Shown here: one piece after another, positions 41,460 through 50,550 of the stretch
Numbering within the stretch: position 1 is the first letter of the stretch
Layout: each line of letters opens with the position of its first letter
NCBI RefSeq assembly: GCF_019744875.1
Contig: NZ_JAIETU010000003.1
Coordinates: 124,001-188,000, forward strand
DNA: 64,000 nt
Reading direction: 5' to 3'
DNA from: Hyphomicrobium sp.
GTDB taxonomy: Bacteria; Pseudomonadota; Alphaproteobacteria; Rhizobiales; Hyphomicrobiaceae
Position numbers and translations under genes: made by a program
The notes under the pieces: generated by a model
Databases searched by the model: none
Told to the model about the DNA's origin: nothing
What the model saw: only the letters and a program-made list of their open reading frames with translations

Positions 41460-42227
41460 ATGCGCGTCCTGATCCTCGGAGGCACGACGGAAGCCTCGGC
41501 AATCGCGAGCGGCCTCGCCACCGGTTCGCCATTCGAAGTCACCCTGTCGCTCGCGGGGCGAACGGCCAAGCCCGTGCTTGCGAACGGCGTGACGACGCGC
41601 AGCGGCGGCTTCGGCGGACCGGAGGGTCTCGCCCGCTGGCTCGCGGACAATCAGATCGACGCCGTCATCGACGCAACGCATCCCTTCGCGGCTCAGATCT
41701 CCGCCAATGCGACGGCCGCGACCGCCACGCTCGGCCTTCCGCTGTGCACGATCGTGCGTCCGCCCTGGAGCGCGATGCCCGGCGACCGCTGGGACGCCGT
41801 CCGCACCATCGAAGACGCAGCGGCTGCATTGGGAGATACCCCGCGACGGGTGTTTCTGAGCGTAGGCCGGCAGAACATCGGCGCGTTCCAAAGCGCGCCG
41901 AGCCACGCCTACGTCATTCGTACGATCGATCCGCCGGAGCACGCGGACTTGCCGCCCGACGCGACTGTGATCGAATCGCGCGGGCCTTTCGCAATCGAAG
42001 ACGAACTCGACCTTCTGGCGCGTCACCGCATCGATGTCGTGGTCACGAAGAACGCCGGCGGCAAGGCGACCTACGCCAAAATCGCGGCCGCCCGCCAACT
42101 CCAGATCCCGGTCGTGGTGATCGAGCGGCCGATAAAGGCCGGGCGCCACACCGTGCCCACCGCCGCAGACGCGCGTCTCTGGCTCGATACGCTTCATGAG
42201 AACGCGCGCTCCGAGCGCGGCGTGTAG
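41460..42227 (+). CDS. cobK: Precorrin-6A reductase
   Basis: NADPH-dependent reductase of the macrocycle (precorrin-6A to -6B). It is 255 aa. It opens MRVLILGGTTEASAIASGL; IDATHPFAAQISANA and VTKNAGGKATYAKIAAAR are typical CobK/CbiJ motifs. The start could also be ATG 41445 five codons earlier; neither has a strong ribosome-binding site, and 41460 gives the usual opening. It is the only plus-strand gene between cobL and cobJ. Its last 34 bases overlap the 3' end of cobJ on the other strand. Confidence 0.93.
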   Translation: MRVLILGGTTEASAIASGLATGSPFEVTLSLAGRTAKPVLANGVTTRSGGFGGPEGLARWLADNQIDAVIDATHPFAAQISANATAATATLGLPLCTIVRPPWSAMPGDRWDAVRTIEDAAAALGDTPRRVFLSVGRQNIGAFQSAPSHAYVIRTIDPPEHADLPPDATVIESRGPFAIEDELDLLARHRIDVVVTKNAGGKATYAKIAAARQLQIPVVVIERPIKAGRHTVPTAADARLWLDTLHENARSERGV

Positions 42228-42958
42228 ACCCAGGGCGCAGCACCTTCGCGCGCAATCGTCCGCGTCGCACTGGACCCGATCAGCACGAGCGTGCGCATAT
42301 CGACCGCCGACGCGTCGACAGAGCCAAGCTGCTGGATGGAGAGCTGCACATCCGGTGTCCCAGCCGCGCGAACGAACATCACGATTGTGTCGGGCGCCTT
42401 CAAGGTTTGCAGCAGCGCAAACGCGCGCCCAATCTGCTCGGGTCGCGCCTTGGAAGCCGGATTGTAGAGCGCGATGACGAAATCACCGCGCGCCGCCGCC
42501 TCGAGCCGCTTTTCGATCGTCGCCCAGGACTTCAGGTTGTCGGACAGCGAAATGGCGCAAAAGTCGCCACCGAGCGGTGCACCCGCATGCGCTGCCGCGG
42601 CGAGCATCGCAGTCACGCCGGGCTCGACGCGGATGTCGAGTAGCCGCCACGCCGGATCGCCGGTTTCGACCGCCTCGAACACCGCTGAGGCCATCGCGAA
42701 CACGCCCGGATCTCCCCCAGACACAACAACGACAGTCCGCCCTTCGGCCGCAAGCGAGAGCGCATGACGCGCGCGCTCCACCTCGACACGATTGTCCGAG
42801 CCATGGCGCCGCTGGCCAGCGGGCCCGGCCGGAACCCGGTCGAGATACGTCACGTAGCCCACGAGGTCGGTCGCCTCCGCAAGCGCGCTGGCGACAGCCG
42901 GCGTCGTCAGGTCGGCGCCGCCTGGACCAAGCCCAACCACTGTGATCTTGCCGCTCAT
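42194..42958 (-). CDS. cobJ: Precorrin-3B C17-methyltransferase
   Basis: Methylates C-17 and drives ring contraction to precorrin-4. It is 254 aa. It opens MSGKITVVGLGPGGADLTTP and contains YVTYLDRVP, VVVVSGGDPGVFAMASAV and DFCAISLSDNLKSW, the full CobJ/CbiH pattern. It overlaps cobI by four bases (ATGA) and is the last gene of the riboswitch-led operon. Its 3' end is antisense to cobK over 34 bases. Confidence 0.95.
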   Translation of the reverse strand: MSGKITVVGLGPGGADLTTPAVASALAEATDLVGYVTYLDRVPAGPAGQRRHGSDNRVEVERARHALSLAAEGRTVVVVSGGDPGVFAMASAVFEAVETGDPAWRLLDIRVEPGVTAMLAAAAHAGAPLGGDFCAISLSDNLKSWATIEKRLEAAARGDFVIALYNPASKARPEQIGRAFALLQTLKAPDTIVMFVRAAGTPDVQLSIQQLGSVDASAVDMRTLVLIGSSATRTIAREGAAPWVYTPRSERAFS

Positions 42959-43713
42959 AGGCGCCGCCCCTGGCCCGGAATGATCACCATCGCGAAGTAG
43001 GTGCCGCGCACGTCGGCGCAATCCTTGAGCGGCAGAATCCGCTCGTCCGCCATCGTGCCGCGTTCGACATAGATCGCGCGCTCAATGAGGCCCGCCGCCG
43101 TCACGGCGCGGCGAATTTTTTCGAAGTTGCGTCCGATCTTCATGATCACCGCCGCATCCGAGGACGCGAGCCTGCGCGTCAGGCTCTCCTCGTCGAGCGT
43201 GCCGGGAACGACCGAAAGCACATCGTCGCCCCACGTGATCGGCGCGTTGGCGCGCGTCCAGCAGCCCGACATGCCCGTCACGCCCGGCACGACCTCGACC
43301 GGAACGATCGCATCGAGCCGGCGCCACATGTGCATGAAGGAGCCGTAGAAGAACGGGTCTCCCTCGGCCAGCAGCCCCACCGAGCGTCCGTCTTTCAGTT
43401 CGGCCTCGATTGCAGACGCCGCGTCGCGATAGAAGCCGGAGATCTGGTCGCGATACCTCGGATCGCTGGAGGGAATTTCATCCGTCACGGGGTAGACCAA
43501 CCGCAGCTCCCGCCTGCCCGGAGCAACAAGCGCGGACACAATCTTGCGCGCGTTCCCCTCGCGATCCTTTTTCGCGAAGAAGGCGATCACGTCCACGGAG
43601 CGGATCAGTCCCGCCGCACGCAACGTCAGATACCGCACGTCCCCCGGGCCGCAACCGATGCCATAGAGAACGCCAGCTTTCGCGGCCCCGGCGATGTCTT
43701 CGAGATCCGTCAT
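42955..43713 (-). CDS. cobI: Precorrin-2 C20-methyltransferase
   Basis: First dedicated corrin methylase (precorrin-2 to precorrin-3A). It is 252 aa. It has VLYGIGCGPGDVRYLTLRAA, FFAKKDREGNARKI, LLAEGDPFFYGSFMHMW and EVVPGVTGMSGCW, all standard for CobI. It overlaps both cobH and cobJ by four bases, so the run is tightly coupled. Confidence 0.95.
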   Translation of the reverse strand: MTDLEDIAGAAKAGVLYGIGCGPGDVRYLTLRAAGLIRSVDVIAFFAKKDREGNARKIVSALVAPGRRELRLVYPVTDEIPSSDPRYRDQISGFYRDAASAIEAELKDGRSVGLLAEGDPFFYGSFMHMWRRLDAIVPVEVVPGVTGMSGCWTRANAPITWGDDVLSVVPGTLDEESLTRRLASSDAAVIMKIGRNFEKIRRAVTAAGLIERAIYVERGTMADERILPLKDCADVRGTYFAMVIIPGQGRRL

Positions 43714-44342
43714 TCGGTTTCACTCGCGAGAGCATTGATCGCGGCAGCCGCCATGGCACTGCCGCCCTTGCGACCGGCAACGATGAGATACGGACACGGA
43801 GCTGCGGCGCGCAAAGCGTCCTTGGACTCGGCGGCCCCCACGAACCCGACCGGAATGCCGATGATGGCGGCCGGCCGCGGCGCGCCCTCTTCCAGCATCT
43901 CGAGCAGGCGGAACAACGCCGTCGGCGCGTTTCCGATGGCCACGACCGATCCCGCGAGCTTGGGCCGCCAAAGCTCCAAGGCTGCTGCCGAGCGCGTCGT
44001 TGCCATCTCGCGAGCAAGCTCCGCCACCGCCGGATCGGCGAGCGTGCAGATCACCTCGTTGTTGGCGGGTAGCCGGCTGCGCGTCACACCGTAGGCGACC
44101 ATGTTGGCGTCGCACAGAATAGGGGCGCCAGCGAGCAGCGCGTTGCGCCCGGCCGTTGCGAAGTCGTCGGACATGACGATATCCGATGCCAGCTCCACCA
44201 TGCCGCACGCGTGAATGACCCGCACGGCCACCTTCTCGGCATGCCCCTCGAAGCGCGCAAGATCTGCTTCGCGGCGAATGATCGAGAACGAGTTGCGATA
44301 GATTTCCGGCCCATCGCGCAGGTAGGAACGATCAGGTTGCAT
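43710..44342 (-). CDS. cobH: Precorrin-8X methylmutase
   Basis: Moves the methyl group from C-11 to C-12 to give hydrogenobyrinate. It is 210 aa, the usual length. The catalytic histidine lies in VAVRVIHACGMVELASDI (near residue 44). IGIPVGFVGAAESKDAL and PYLIVAGRKGGSAMAAAAIN follow, as in CobH/CbiC. It follows cobG by three bases and overlaps cobI by four. Confidence 0.96.
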   Translation of the reverse strand: MQPDRSYLRDGPEIYRNSFSIIRREADLARFEGHAEKVAVRVIHACGMVELASDIVMSDDFATAGRNALLAGAPILCDANMVAYGVTRSRLPANNEVICTLADPAVAELAREMATTRSAAALELWRPKLAGSVVAIGNAPTALFRLLEMLEEGAPRPAAIIGIPVGFVGAAESKDALRAAAPCPYLIVAGRKGGSAMAAAAINALASETE

Positions 44343-44345
44343 GGG

Positions 44346-45659
44346 TCAGGAACCGCTCTGAAGCAAGGATGGAAGTCTCGCGAGATCGCCCGGCGGAACG
44401 ACCGCGCACGGATTGCTGGCCGCCGTACCGCTTCTGATGATGCCGACGCCCGTGGGCGTGCCCACGAGCACGAGGTCCGCGGATGCCGAGCGAGAGCAGC
44501 CTTTCGCACACCCTGAGACATGAACGGAAGAAATTCCTGCGAGCGGCATCATCCCGGCCAGCCGCGCCGCAATCGCGCGCGTCTCGATCAGGCCGCTACG
44601 GCACGCGGGCGCACCGGGGCACGCATCGATCGACATCAACGGATGACGCGGGGTCGTGATAAGGCCGCAAGCGGCAGCGGCTTCAAGTATCGCCTCGCCG
44701 CAGCGCCTATTCGGAACGGGCGCAAACATCATCCGCCACGGCGAGAGACGCAACTCGGCAAAACCGAGATCGCGCGACGCGACACCAAGATCGCTCAGAG
44801 CGGACGCCTCCAATCGGCCAAACGGCGCACCGATGCCCGCCGCGACCACGGCGCCGCGAACCACCATCAGACCGGCGAGGTCAGCGGCCAGATACGGCGC
44901 GGACGTAGAAGCAACCGGTGCCTCAGCATTGAACGGATCCGCCCCGTGAGATGCCACCACGCGGCGAATGCGATCGACATCCCCCGGTGCGAGATCGCGC
45001 ATACGAACCCGGCGCGCGCCCTCGGACACCGCCAGGAACTCCATCGCCACCGCGACAGCAACGACGTGCGCCGACTGCAGCTCGACCGCCCCCATCCACG
45101 CAACATCCGTGACGGTATCGATGCCGACAGCGATCCGAACGCCGCCGGGTGCGCGCATAGCTTTCAGCCGAACATCCGCCCGCTCATCGTCGAGCGACGC
45201 AATGCCCCCGCCATCGACAGAAAACCCGAACTTGCCCGGCAGCGCCCACAGCGCCTCAGATGTCAGAAGCTCCTGCTCCAGCGCGGCCGCAACGGGGCGG
45301 ACATCGCACATCTCCGTCGGGTCAACTCCCGCCAAGGGCGCGAGCATCACATTGCGCACCGCTTCGGCTTCCGCGTTGTCATCGACGAGTCCGCAATCGG
45401 AAAGCTCCGCCCACAGGCCGGGCAGCGCATCCGCCTGCACGCCGCGAATTTGCAGGTTCGCACGGCGCGTGAGATCGATGTGGCCGTTCCCAAAGCGGCG
45501 CGCGATCTCGCTCAACGCCAACGCCTGCGAAATCGAAAGCGCGCCGCAGCGGGGCCGCACGCGCACGATCAGCCCGTCGCCCGTCTGCATCGGACGCAGC
45601 GCGCCAGGGCACCATCCCTTGATCTTTGCCGGCTCAGCCATGGCGGCATCGACGCTCAT
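44346..45659 (-). CDS. cobG: Precorrin-3B synthase CobG
   Basis: Oxygen-dependent Fe-S monooxygenase that hydroxylates C-20 and forms the lactone of precorrin-3B; its presence marks the aerobic route. It is 437 aa. The sulfite-reductase-like fold is visible: DLTRRANLQIRGV for substrate and sirohaem-like contacts, and a C-terminal cluster motif SIDACPGAPACRSG followed by SGCAKGCSRS (four Cys of the [4Fe-4S] site). The start overlaps the cobN stop by four bases. Confidence 0.94.
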   Translation of the reverse strand: MSVDAAMAEPAKIKGWCPGALRPMQTGDGLIVRVRPRCGALSISQALALSEIARRFGNGHIDLTRRANLQIRGVQADALPGLWAELSDCGLVDDNAEAEAVRNVMLAPLAGVDPTEMCDVRPVAAALEQELLTSEALWALPGKFGFSVDGGGIASLDDERADVRLKAMRAPGGVRIAVGIDTVTDVAWMGAVELQSAHVVAVAVAMEFLAVSEGARRVRMRDLAPGDVDRIRRVVASHGADPFNAEAPVASTSAPYLAADLAGLMVVRGAVVAAGIGAPFGRLEASALSDLGVASRDLGFAELRLSPWRMMFAPVPNRRCGEAILEAAAACGLITTPRHPLMSIDACPGAPACRSGLIETRAIAARLAGMMPLAGISSVHVSGCAKGCSRSASADLVLVGTPTGVGIIRSGTAASNPCAVVPPGDLARLPSLLQSGS

Positions 45660-48600
45660 GGCTTCACGCCCTCCGCAACAGAAGCCAGCGCGCGTCGCCC
45701 ATCGAGCACGGATGCAAGCTCGCCGTGCACGGCATTGCGGCGCGGCGTCCAGAGGCGCCGGTCAATCGCATCCTTGAGCCGCGCAACAATGGCTTCCGTC
45801 GCAGGCGCATTCAGATCCAGCAGCAACCGGATCCGGGCGTCATCGGCCACGATCGCATCGTGCACGGCATCGAACAGATGATCTTTCACGACGTCGGCAG
45901 TGGCCGCAAAGGCATAGAGCGCATCGACGCCTTGCGCGATCTCGGCCACGCCGCGATGTCCGTGCCCGGTCATGCCGTCCAGCCAGCGCGGGTTCGTCAA
46001 CCTGCCGCGCACGATGCGCACGATCTCTTCTTCGATCGTTCGCGCGCGGGGCTCATCGGGCCGGCTGGTGTCGAGATGATAGAGAGAGGGCGCGCGCCCC
46101 GCACGCTCGGCCGCCGCCGCAAACCCTCCAGCGAAGTCGGCAACGCCGTCGCCGTCGAGAAGATCACGCTCCCGGTCGTCCTGCACGTGCACCAGCGCAT
46201 CCGCCGCCGCTACGCGATCCGCGAATTCGAGGGGCGCGGCGCGCTCCCCGCTCACCGCCCCGTAGGCATGCGAGGAGGCGTCCATGTAGGCTTGGGCGAG
46301 ATCCGCGCGCGTACCCCATGCGCCGTCGAGCGCTGCGGATGCGGCACCGGCCCCGTAAGTGCCGGGCCCGCCGCCGAATACGCGCGCGAGGCTGGCACCC
46401 GCGCGCCGCGCCGTGGCGAGAGGATTCCACTCCTCCGGCTCATCACGTTCCGACACGAGCCGAACGGCGAGATCGAACAGCGCGATCTGCGCCGGGAAGA
46501 TGTCGCGGAACGATCCCGAGATCCTAAGCGTCACATCGATCCGCGGCCGGTCCAGCTTGGCGATCGGCAGCACCTCGATGCCGACAACGCGATTGGAGCC
46601 GTCATCCCACTTCGGCCGCGCCCCAAGAAAAGCGAGCGCCTGGGCAAGATCGTCGCCGCCCGTTCGCAAGGAAGCCGAAGCCCACAGATCCAGCATCAGC
46701 GCGCGCGGATATTCGCCGTGATCCTGCAGATAGCGCCGCACCACCTCGTCGGCGGCGCGCTGACCCACGATGGCAGCGGTGCGGGTCGGCACGGCGCGCG
46801 GATCGACGGTCGTGAGATTGCGTCCCGTCGGCAGGACATCCTGACGCCCACGGGTCGGCGCGCCGGAAGGGCCGGGCGCGACGCGGCGCCCGTCGAGCGC
46901 GGCAATGAGCGCGGCCCGCTCATGGCTTGCGCAGGCGGCGATGGAGGCAGTCGTCGCGTCGAAATTGGCTGTCGGCATAGCGCGCACAATCGCGGACGCC
47001 AATGCGCCGGCGGACTCCGGGCCCGGCGCGCGGCCGAAAACATGCAGATGATCGCGGATGGCCAGATCCTTGATGTCGCAAAGTTGCGCATCGAGCTTCG
47101 CGACCGCCTCACGCGGCGCATCGCTCGTCTTCAGGCCGCAGTCCTCCGCCAGCCCTGAACGCCACGCGCGCTCCAGGATCTCGCGTTCGAGGATCGCAAT
47201 CCGGCGCCGGTCGACGCCATCGGCCTCCGCATACTCTTCGATCAAGCCCTCGAGCTCTCCGAGCGGACCCGAGAGCCCCGCCTCGCAAAGCGGCGGCGTC
47301 AGGTGGCCGATCGTGACCGCCGCGATGCGCCGCTTGGCCTGCACCGCCTCGCCCGGATTATTGACGATGAAGGGATAGATCACGGGCACGGGCCCGAGCA
47401 CCACTTCCGGAAAGCACGTGTCCGCCAGAGCCAGCGCCTTGCCCGGCAACCATTCGAGCGTTCCGTGCGTCCCCATGTGCACGAGCGCATCGATGCCGAC
47501 TTCGCGCCTCAGCCACGCATAGAGCGCCACATAGGAATGCCGCGGGGAAAGCTGGAGATCGTGATAGCCCGCCTTGCGGTCTCCCAGCGCACCGCGGTCG
47601 GGTTGAAGGGCGACGACCACATGTCCCTGGCGCACGCATGGATACCGAAGGTGCGTGCCGTCGCAAGCGGGGTCTGTGTCCGGCGCGCCCCATGCGTCTA
47701 CCAAGGCATCTTGAACGCTCTGCGGCAGGCCCGACAGGTGGCGCGCATACCAGGCAAGCGGGATCTCGATCGTGTCCGAAGGAGCGAGGCCCGCAAGCTG
47801 ATCAATGAGAGAACGCGCATCGACGGGATCGTCACCGATCGCATAACCGGCAGCACCCATCAGGGCGAGCACTTCCGCCACACTCTCCGGCGTATCGAGG
47901 CCGCACGCGTAGCCCGTCCGCCCCGCGCGATTGGGATAGTCCGAAAGCAGCACCGCGAGCTTGCGTTCGGCCCGCGGCGTGCGGCGCAGGCGAGCCCATG
48001 CAGCCGCGAGATCCGCCACGAACGCGACCCGCCCGGCATCCGGCTCGTGCACGACGCGCGCGTATTCGAGCCCGTCCTCTGCCGGAAGGTCCGCCTTGAA
48101 CGATACCGCGCGCGTGAAGATGCGGCCGTCGAGTTCCGGCAGCACAACGTTCATCGCCAGATCGCTCGGCGATAGCCCCCGCGATGCCGTCTCCCACGCC
48201 TCGCGGGGATGCCCCGCGAGCGCGACCTGAAGCACCGGGCAGTCTGCCGCGTCGAGCACGGTCGTGTCGTCGGCACGCAACGCCGAAAACGCCGTCGCGT
48301 TGAGGATGATGTCGGGCCGCGCCCGCGCGATCAGGGCCGCGAGCGGACGGGCCGCCTCCGGATCCTTCAGGCTTGTGACCGCAATGGCAATCGCATTGAG
48401 CCCGCGCTGCGTGAGCTGGTCGACAAGGGCGAGAACGGGCTTGTAGTCCCCCGCCAGAAGACTGGCCCGATAGAACACGACGAAAGCCTGAGCCCCTGTA
48501 CCCGGTTCGAGCCGTTCCAACGGCACGGGCTCACCGCGCCCGTCGAGCGCCAGGGCCGCATCGAGTTCGACAGGCGGTTCCGGCGCAACATCGGCGCCGA

Positions 48601-49096
48601 GCAGCTTCGCCGCATAGAGCAGAATGTTGCGCGCGTTGGCTGGCCCGCCAGCGCGGAAGTATCGCTCAAAAATTTCGAGAGTGTCGCGCGAGGCGGTTGA
48701 GATCGCATCGAGACGGGCATCGCTCCGATCGTCGCCCGGCATGGCGACAAACAGAATCTGCTTTCGCCGCGCCACATCCGCAATCTGCTCGAACCCGTAG
48801 CGCCAGTAGTCGAGGCCGCCGAGACCCCGCACGATCACGACGCGCGCGCCCGCGATCACGCGCTCGATGTAAAGATCAACCGACATGGGATGGCGAAGCC
48901 GCTTCAGGCTCGCGAGCCGCAGGCTCGGAAATCGCGCCCCGGCGTCGTTTAGATGGCTTTCGCTCCAAATCGCCGCGAGCGCGGAAAGGTCGCTGTCGCT
49001 GAACGACAGAACCACAACATCGGCGGGCGTCTGACCTAGATCGACCGCACCGTCGATTTCATCCAGCGAACCCGTTTCGACAGCTAGCAGATGCAT
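45656..49096 (-). CDS. cobN: Aerobic cobaltochelatase subunit CobN
   Basis: Large subunit of the ATP-dependent CobNST chelatase, which inserts cobalt into hydrogenobyrinate a,c-diamide. It is 1146 aa, somewhat shorter than the roughly 1270 aa classical CobN but complete at both ends. Visible family marks are LVHMGTHGTLEWLPGKALAL, FIVNNPGEAVQAKRRIAAV and, late in the chain, NPRWLDGMTGHGHRGVAEIA. The ATPase subunits cobS and cobT are not in the window. cobW lies nine bases upstream; cobG overlaps downstream. Confidence 0.96.
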   Translation of the reverse strand: MHLLAVETGSLDEIDGAVDLGQTPADVVVLSFSDSDLSALAAIWSESHLNDAGARFPSLRLASLKRLRHPMSVDLYIERVIAGARVVIVRGLGGLDYWRYGFEQIADVARRKQILFVAMPGDDRSDARLDAISTASRDTLEIFERYFRAGGPANARNILLYAAKLLGADVAPEPPVELDAALALDGRGEPVPLERLEPGTGAQAFVVFYRASLLAGDYKPVLALVDQLTQRGLNAIAIAVTSLKDPEAARPLAALIARARPDIILNATAFSALRADDTTVLDAADCPVLQVALAGHPREAWETASRGLSPSDLAMNVVLPELDGRIFTRAVSFKADLPAEDGLEYARVVHEPDAGRVAFVADLAAAWARLRRTPRAERKLAVLLSDYPNRAGRTGYACGLDTPESVAEVLALMGAAGYAIGDDPVDARSLIDQLAGLAPSDTIEIPLAWYARHLSGLPQSVQDALVDAWGAPDTDPACDGTHLRYPCVRQGHVVVALQPDRGALGDRKAGYHDLQLSPRHSYVALYAWLRREVGIDALVHMGTHGTLEWLPGKALALADTCFPEVVLGPVPVIYPFIVNNPGEAVQAKRRIAAVTIGHLTPPLCEAGLSGPLGELEGLIEEYAEADGVDRRRIAILEREILERAWRSGLAEDCGLKTSDAPREAVAKLDAQLCDIKDLAIRDHLHVFGRAPGPESAGALASAIVRAMPTANFDATTASIAACASHERAALIAALDGRRVAPGPSGAPTRGRQDVLPTGRNLTTVDPRAVPTRTAAIVGQRAADEVVRRYLQDHGEYPRALMLDLWASASLRTGGDDLAQALAFLGARPKWDDGSNRVVGIEVLPIAKLDRPRIDVTLRISGSFRDIFPAQIALFDLAVRLVSERDEPEEWNPLATARRAGASLARVFGGGPGTYGAGAASAALDGAWGTRADLAQAYMDASSHAYGAVSGERAAPLEFADRVAAADALVHVQDDRERDLLDGDGVADFAGGFAAAAERAGRAPSLYHLDTSRPDEPRARTIEEEIVRIVRGRLTNPRWLDGMTGHGHRGVAEIAQGVDALYAFAATADVVKDHLFDAVHDAIVADDARIRLLLDLNAPATEAIVARLKDAIDRRLWTPRRNAVHGELASVLDGRRALASVAEGVKP

Positions 49097-49105
49097 CCGG
49101 CAATC

Positions 49106-50143
49106 TTACACACTCCCGATGGCCTCGGAGATCGCAATTCGGTCCAGCCCCTTCTGCCCGATCACGACGAGGCGGCCCTGGCGGGCCTCCCCGGGGCGCC
49201 AGGCACGATCGAACTGATGCTGCAGGCGCGAGCCCACGCCCTGGATCAGGAGGCGCATCGGCTTACCCTTGATATCGGCAAACCCCTTGATGCGGAGAAT
49301 GTCATGGGCGTCCGCCGCGCGCGCGATACGCTCGAGCAGCTTTTCGGGAGCATCGAGCGCGGGGATGTCGACGATGAAGGTGTCGAAATCGTCGTGATCG
49401 TGATCGTCCTCACCGTCATGATGGGAGGGGCGCGCCGCGAGATCCGCCTCGGCCGCCGCACCGAGCCCGAGCAGCACCTTGGGATCGAGCTGGCCGCCCG
49501 TCGTCTCGACCACCTTAACCGCCCGCGGCACGACCGCCTTGATGTCCCGCGCCACGGCTTCCCGTTCCGCGTCCGTCATAAGATCGGCCTTGTTGAGTAC
49601 GATCAGGTCCGCACACAGAAGCTGGTCTTCGAACACCTCTTCGAGCGGATTGTCGTGATCGACGGAAGCGTCTTCCGCTCGTTGCGCGGCCAGCGCCTCC
49701 GGATCGTCGGCGAAGCGGCCCGCAGCGACGGCCGCGCCGTCCACCACGGCGATCACGCCATCCACGGTCACACGCGAGGCGATCGCGGGCCAGTTGAACG
49801 CCTGCACCAGGGGCTTCGGCAGCGCCAGTCCCGACGTCTCGATCAGGATGTGCTCAGGCGGCTCCGGCAGAGACAAAAGGCTTTCGAGCGCCGGCACGAA
49901 GTCGTCGGCCACCGTGCAGCAGATGCAGCCGTTCGACAGCTCGACGATCCGATCTTCGCTGCAGTTTTCGACGCCGCAGCTCTTCAGGATCTCGCCATCG
50001 ATGCCGACGTCGCCGAACTCGTTGACGATGACGGCGAGACGGCGGCCGGCGCCGTTCTGCAGGATGTTGCGCACGAGCGTGGTTTTACCCGCGCCGAGAA
50101 ATCCGGTCACGATGCTGCACGGCACTTTGGCGAGGGCGGTCAT
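49106..50143 (-). CDS. cobW: CobW-type metallochaperone GTPase
   Basis: G3E-family GTPase thought to deliver cobalt to the chelatase. It is 345 aa. Walker A GFLGAGKTT is at 14-22, the metal site NGCICC is at 71-76, and NKADLM is the guanine motif. A His/Asp-rich insert HHDGEDDHDHDDFD lies between the GTPase and the C-terminal CobW_C domain and could bind extra metal. ATG 50143 is chosen; the longer frame to 50212 overlaps the DUF1636 gene. It sits directly before cobN in the riboswitch operon, which supports the cobalt role. Confidence 0.94.
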   Translation of the reverse strand: MTALAKVPCSIVTGFLGAGKTTLVRNILQNGAGRRLAVIVNEFGDVGIDGEILKSCGVENCSEDRIVELSNGCICCTVADDFVPALESLLSLPEPPEHILIETSGLALPKPLVQAFNWPAIASRVTVDGVIAVVDGAAVAAGRFADDPEALAAQRAEDASVDHDNPLEEVFEDQLLCADLIVLNKADLMTDAEREAVARDIKAVVPRAVKVVETTGGQLDPKVLLGLGAAAEADLAARPSHHDGEDDHDHDDFDTFIVDIPALDAPEKLLERIARAADAHDILRIKGFADIKGKPMRLLIQGVGSRLQHQFDRAWRPGEARQGRLVVIGQKGLDRIAISEAIGSV

Positions 50144-50151
50144 GAGAACAC

Positions 50152-50541
50152 TTACTCCGGATGAGAAAAGCCCTGGGGCGGAACGCGGGCTACGACACCC
50201 TTGCGGAAGCACTCAGGGCGCTCCTTCCAGGGAATGATGCCGTCGGTCGAGCGCCCGAAGGCCCGCGCGGATTCGACGATGTCGTCGAGATGCAGATCGG
50301 CATTGAGGTTGCCGATGAGATACGTCCACCGGTCCCGGCTGACGAGCGCAAGCGTGCTCGGCCGATTGCAGACGGCAAGGCACTGCACGGGCGTCACCGT
50401 GATCGAAGCGTCTTCCGCAAGCCGCTGCTGCAGGGCTTCCGCGAGCTGAACGCCGGGAAGATCGAAGCCCTCACCCTGGCCCTCGGGCAAAGCGCGCCGG
50501 CAGCTTACACACACGAAGAGAGTGACGGCGTCATCGGACAT
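50152..50541 (-). CDS. DUF1636 protein, ferredoxin-like, four conserved Cys
   Basis: A 129 aa protein of unknown function. It opens MSDDAVTLFVCVSC with Cys 11 and Cys 14, followed by VQCLAVCNRPSTLAL with Cys 54 and Cys 58. That spacing recalls thioredoxin-fold [2Fe-2S] proteins, and DUF1636 members often sit in cobalamin clusters. It lies between cbtA and cobW in the same operon, so a role in cobalt handling or redox is inferred. The start is ATG 50541; GTG 50550 is possible. Confidence 0.85.
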   Translation of the reverse strand: MSDDAVTLFVCVSCRRALPEGQGEGFDLPGVQLAEALQQRLAEDASITVTPVQCLAVCNRPSTLALVSRDRWTYLIGNLNADLHLDDIVESARAFGRSTDGIIPWKERPECFRKGVVARVPPQGFSHPE

Positions 50542-50550
50542 GGTCGCCAC

